Of a DNA stretch of 64,000 bases, positions 62,487 to 64,000 are shown piece after piece. The DNA lies in IMG/VR virus record IMGVR_UViG_3300008108_000413, positions 1-64,000 of that record; one strand, written 5' to 3'. The notes under the pieces are model-generated. The model was not told the origin of the DNA. It saw only the letters and a list, made by a program, of their open reading frames with translations, and made no database searches. This stretch comes from a virus. The position numbers were made by a program, and so were the translations under genes. Numbering within the stretch: the stretch's first letter is position 1; each line of letters begins with the position of its first letter.

Positions 62487-62546
62487 TTTATTTGCTTTTT
62501 ACAATAAGCAAAAACTGCTTTATTTGCTTTTTCTAGTAAGCAAAAG
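62487..62546. repeat. Direct repeat of 28 bases at the end of the single-TM lysis gene
   Basis: TTTATTTGCTTTTT(AC/CT)A(A/G)TAAGCAAAA(A/G) occurs at 62487-62514 and 62519-62546, 24 of 28 positions identical. Each copy contains the inverted pair TTTGCTT/AAGCAAA. One copy covers the stop codon of the upstream gene, the other reaches the next start. Confidence 0.75.
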
Positions 62547-62819
62547 TTCCTTAAAGCTTTCTACAGTTCTTGTATTATTTTCAATAATACTGCGCAACTG
62601 ATTCTGATCATTTTTTATGTACTCTTTAAGCTCCTTTTCAAGCTCATCTACACGCGCTTTTAATCTATCTTCAGAAGCAATCTGTCTTTTAAGCATAAAC
62701 CAAAGAACAGCTCCTAAACCTAGTACTACTACACCCAGTGCGCCATACTGAGTAAGTGTTTCAAATACACCAAGGCTTGGTACACCTGATGCATCTGCAG
62801 ATAAAAGTATAGTACTCAT
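62520..62819 (-). CDS. Single-TM protein with coiled coil, lysis cassette (99 aa)
   Basis: A short N-terminal segment, one membrane helix (about residues 24-44, LTQYGALGVVVLGLGAVLWF), then a charged coiled coil (RLKARVDELEKELKEYIKND). The topology fits a holin accessory or antiholin of the lysis cluster. It lies 13 bases after the XhlA-like gene. No specific family is recognised. Confidence 0.6.
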   Translation of the reverse strand: MSTILLSADASGVPSLGVFETLTQYGALGVVVLGLGAVLWFMLKRQIASEDRLKARVDELEKELKEYIKNDQNQLRSIIENNTRTVESFKELLLTRKSK

Positions 62820-62832
62820 TTTATATTTTTAT

Positions 62833-63081
62833 TTAAAAGTGATTAGACATCCAATCCCAAAAAGTCTTAAGTCCCCCACCTATTGCTAAAGCAAAGCCTC
62901 CACCAATCCACTTGACTTTTTTATCAACTTCAACATATCTCTCTACTTTCTTAAGTCTAGGGACTATACCTTTGTCTTTATCATAAGCATCTCCTACAAG
63001 AGCTTTATGAATATCATCTATTTTATCAGTTAAGCAGGATATCTTTTTTTCAATATCCTCAAGTTTAGATACATTCTCCAT
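62833..63081 (-). CDS. XhlA-like small membrane protein (82 aa)
   Basis: The start is placed at ATG 63081 (MENVSKLEDIEKKISCLTDK) because the longer version overlaps the preceding gene and adds an unlikely Cys/Phe-rich leader. This start falls in the 29-base gap after the preceding stop. A coiled-coil N-terminus is followed by a short membrane-like helix (VKWIGGGFALAIGGGLKTFW). That topology resembles the haemolysin XhlA family, often found next to holins. Confidence 0.6.
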   Translation of the reverse strand: MENVSKLEDIEKKISCLTDKIDDIHKALVGDAYDKDKGIVPRLKKVERYVEVDKKVKWIGGGFALAIGGGLKTFWDWMSNHF

Positions 63082-63110
63082 GACACAAACAAACAAACAA
63101 ATTAAACCTA

Positions 63111-63365
63111 TTAAAGAGTAGCTAGTGTAAGAAAAGCATACCAAGTAGTACCATCATATACTACGCTTTTAGATACTAAAAACTTAGTAGTACTATTAGA
63201 TAATACTGTATTAATTGCTGTTTCTAAAAGGCCTGCGCTTGCAGCACTAACTTGTGTTTCTCTAAGAAACAAGTTTTGGCTCATTCCTAAAAGTTGGAGA
63301 GCTTGAAGCTGGTAAGGAAAGTTATTTCCTTTATTACCATAGTCTTTTAAATTACCTACTGACAT
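63111..63365 (-). CDS. Small fibre-associated protein candidate (84 aa)
   Basis: It starts MSVGNLKDYGNKGNNFPYQL, a pattern I have seen in other phages near fibre genes. The C-terminal half is beta-rich (FLVSKSVVYDGTTWYAFLTL). It follows a fibre-like gene by 18 bases and precedes the lysis genes. A fibre tip, chaperone or structural role is possible; the function is not known. Confidence 0.6.
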   Translation of the reverse strand: MSVGNLKDYGNKGNNFPYQLQALQLLGMSQNLFLRETQVSAASAGLLETAINTVLSNSTTKFLVSKSVVYDGTTWYAFLTLATL

Positions 63366-63383
63366 ATCTTTATTATTTTAATA

Positions 63384-64000
63384 TTATCTACTTACTTCTT
63401 CCCAGTCAACAGAAGCATACATACCTAGGGTTCCTCCTATAGTATCTATAGCTGCTTCTACTACTAGTTCAAAAGCTACACCTGTTAAACCATTTCTTTC
63501 TAGCTGGTTAGCAAAAAGTGCTTCCTTAAGTATGTTTATACTAGGTGATGCTTGGTTAGAAGAGTTTATATAACCCAGAGCAAGTACTCTACCACCTGTT
63601 ACAGAAGTTCCAGTAATGTTGTATTCTACTGCAGAATCTACACCTGCAGGTACCCATGCTCCACCAGTTATAGTAGCACCTTGTACTACTCTCCAAGCAT
63701 AGTTTTTACCATTACCTAATCCTAATATAGATATTGCTGTAGCTATAACTATAGCATCTAGAGCTGTGGCAGTAAGCTTTAATCCTATAATAGGATAATA
63801 GGTACCTGCTACAGCAAAAGTTCTAGGGGTAGTAATAGGGGTACCTACAGCTTGTTGCGCTCCTCTAAGCTCATAACCTCCTTCAGAGATAACAGTAGAG
63901 CATACTTGTTTTAATGTGCTAGTGCTAGCTGTAACTCCTGTATTGGTAATCTCATATCTTAATGGTAGAGAAGCTGTGGTTATATAAGTAGAGGTAATAA
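63384..64000 (-). CDS. Partial fibre-like structural protein, C-terminal 205 residues
   Basis: The frame is open from the right edge to TAA at 63384-63386, so the start lies outside the window. The sequence is Thr/Ala/Gly/Val/Ile-rich and beta-type, with STVISEGGYELRGAQQAVGT, YYPIIGLKL and WRVVQGATITGG, ending GMYASVDWEEVSR. I recall this block from C-terminal domains of phage fibre or head-decoration proteins. It is a beta-structured receptor-binding or surface domain by inference. Confidence 0.65.
   Translation of the reverse strand, partial: ITSTYITTASLPLRYEITNTGVTASTSTLKQVCSTVISEGGYELRGAQQAVGTPITTPRTFAVAGTYYPIIGLKLTATALDAIVIATAISILGLGNGKNYAWRVVQGATITGGAWVPAGVDSAVEYNITGTSVTGGRVLALGYINSSNQASPSINILKEALFANQLERNGLTGVAFELVVEAAIDTIGGTLGMYASVDWEEVSR

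Noticed and set aside
1-64000. tRNA genes, integrase, insertion sequences or a prophage attachment site
   Set aside because: Reading both strands I saw no cloverleaf-like segment with a CCA-end stem, no transposase or integrase motifs and no flanking duplications; a dedicated tRNA search was not possible.

Overview
This window is the late (virion and lysis) arm of a large tailed double-stranded DNA phage of the crAss-like group (order Crassvirales), probably infecting a member of the Bacteroidota. Marks of that group are the gene order terminase, portal, scaffold candidate and major capsid protein; a small IHF/HU-like gene upstream of the terminase; a 1619-residue tail muzzle-like protein; and a block of very large virion proteins ending in a 3344-residue polypeptide with an RNA-polymerase DFDFD motif. 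The base composition is AT-rich. Every supported gene lies on the minus strand, so transcription runs from position 64000 towards 1. I see no tRNA, integrase or CRISPR array. The host assignment rests on the phage group, on promoter-like sites matching the Bacteroidota TTTG-N19/20-TAnnTTTG pattern, and on A-rich starts without Shine-Dalgarno sequences. The cysteine-rich fibre families suggest an aquatic host, which is only an inference.

Layout in the direction of transcription. (1) 64000-59769: the 3' end of a fibre-like gene, a probable lysis cassette (XhlA-like, holin-like and spanin-like proteins, and an enzyme with a SAGCQV motif), a metallophosphoesterase and a small unknown gene, closed by a hairpin terminator. 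(2) 59702-56612: a perfect host-type promoter, then small genes including a winged-helix protein, an IHF/HU-like protein, a zinc-ribbon protein and a PD-(D/E)XK nuclease. (3) 56619-48065: large terminase, portal, scaffold candidate, major capsid protein, a hairpin terminator just after the capsid gene, and a head or fibre accessory protein. (4) 48064-43247: a second perfect promoter, a conserved 337-residue protein, eight very basic small proteins, a neck-like protein and a complete FtnA-type ferritin. (5) 43228-36043: cysteine-rich fibre and adhesin genes punctuated by promoters and terminators. (6) 35978-1: neck and tail ring candidates, the muzzle, then the internal or ejected proteins ending in the virion RNA polymerase and a following gene cut by the window edge.

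A plausible overall scheme is that host RNA polymerase reads the late operons from several sigma-ABfr-like promoters. Terminators directly after the capsid gene and after a 449-residue structural gene would raise the output of those two proteins relative to what follows. The giant proteins would be packaged and delivered into the next host to start early transcription.

The points most worth attention are: the ferritin with an intact ferroxidase centre inside the tail module; a SLOG-like nucleotide-binding domain and a zincin motif in the RNA-polymerase polypeptide; a nuclease domain in a second virion protein; short Lys/Gly-Gly and CxxC..PCGC motifs shared by many neighbouring structural proteins; and three apparent lesions (two one-base frame breaks and one in-frame TAA) that may be sequence errors or genuine decoding events.
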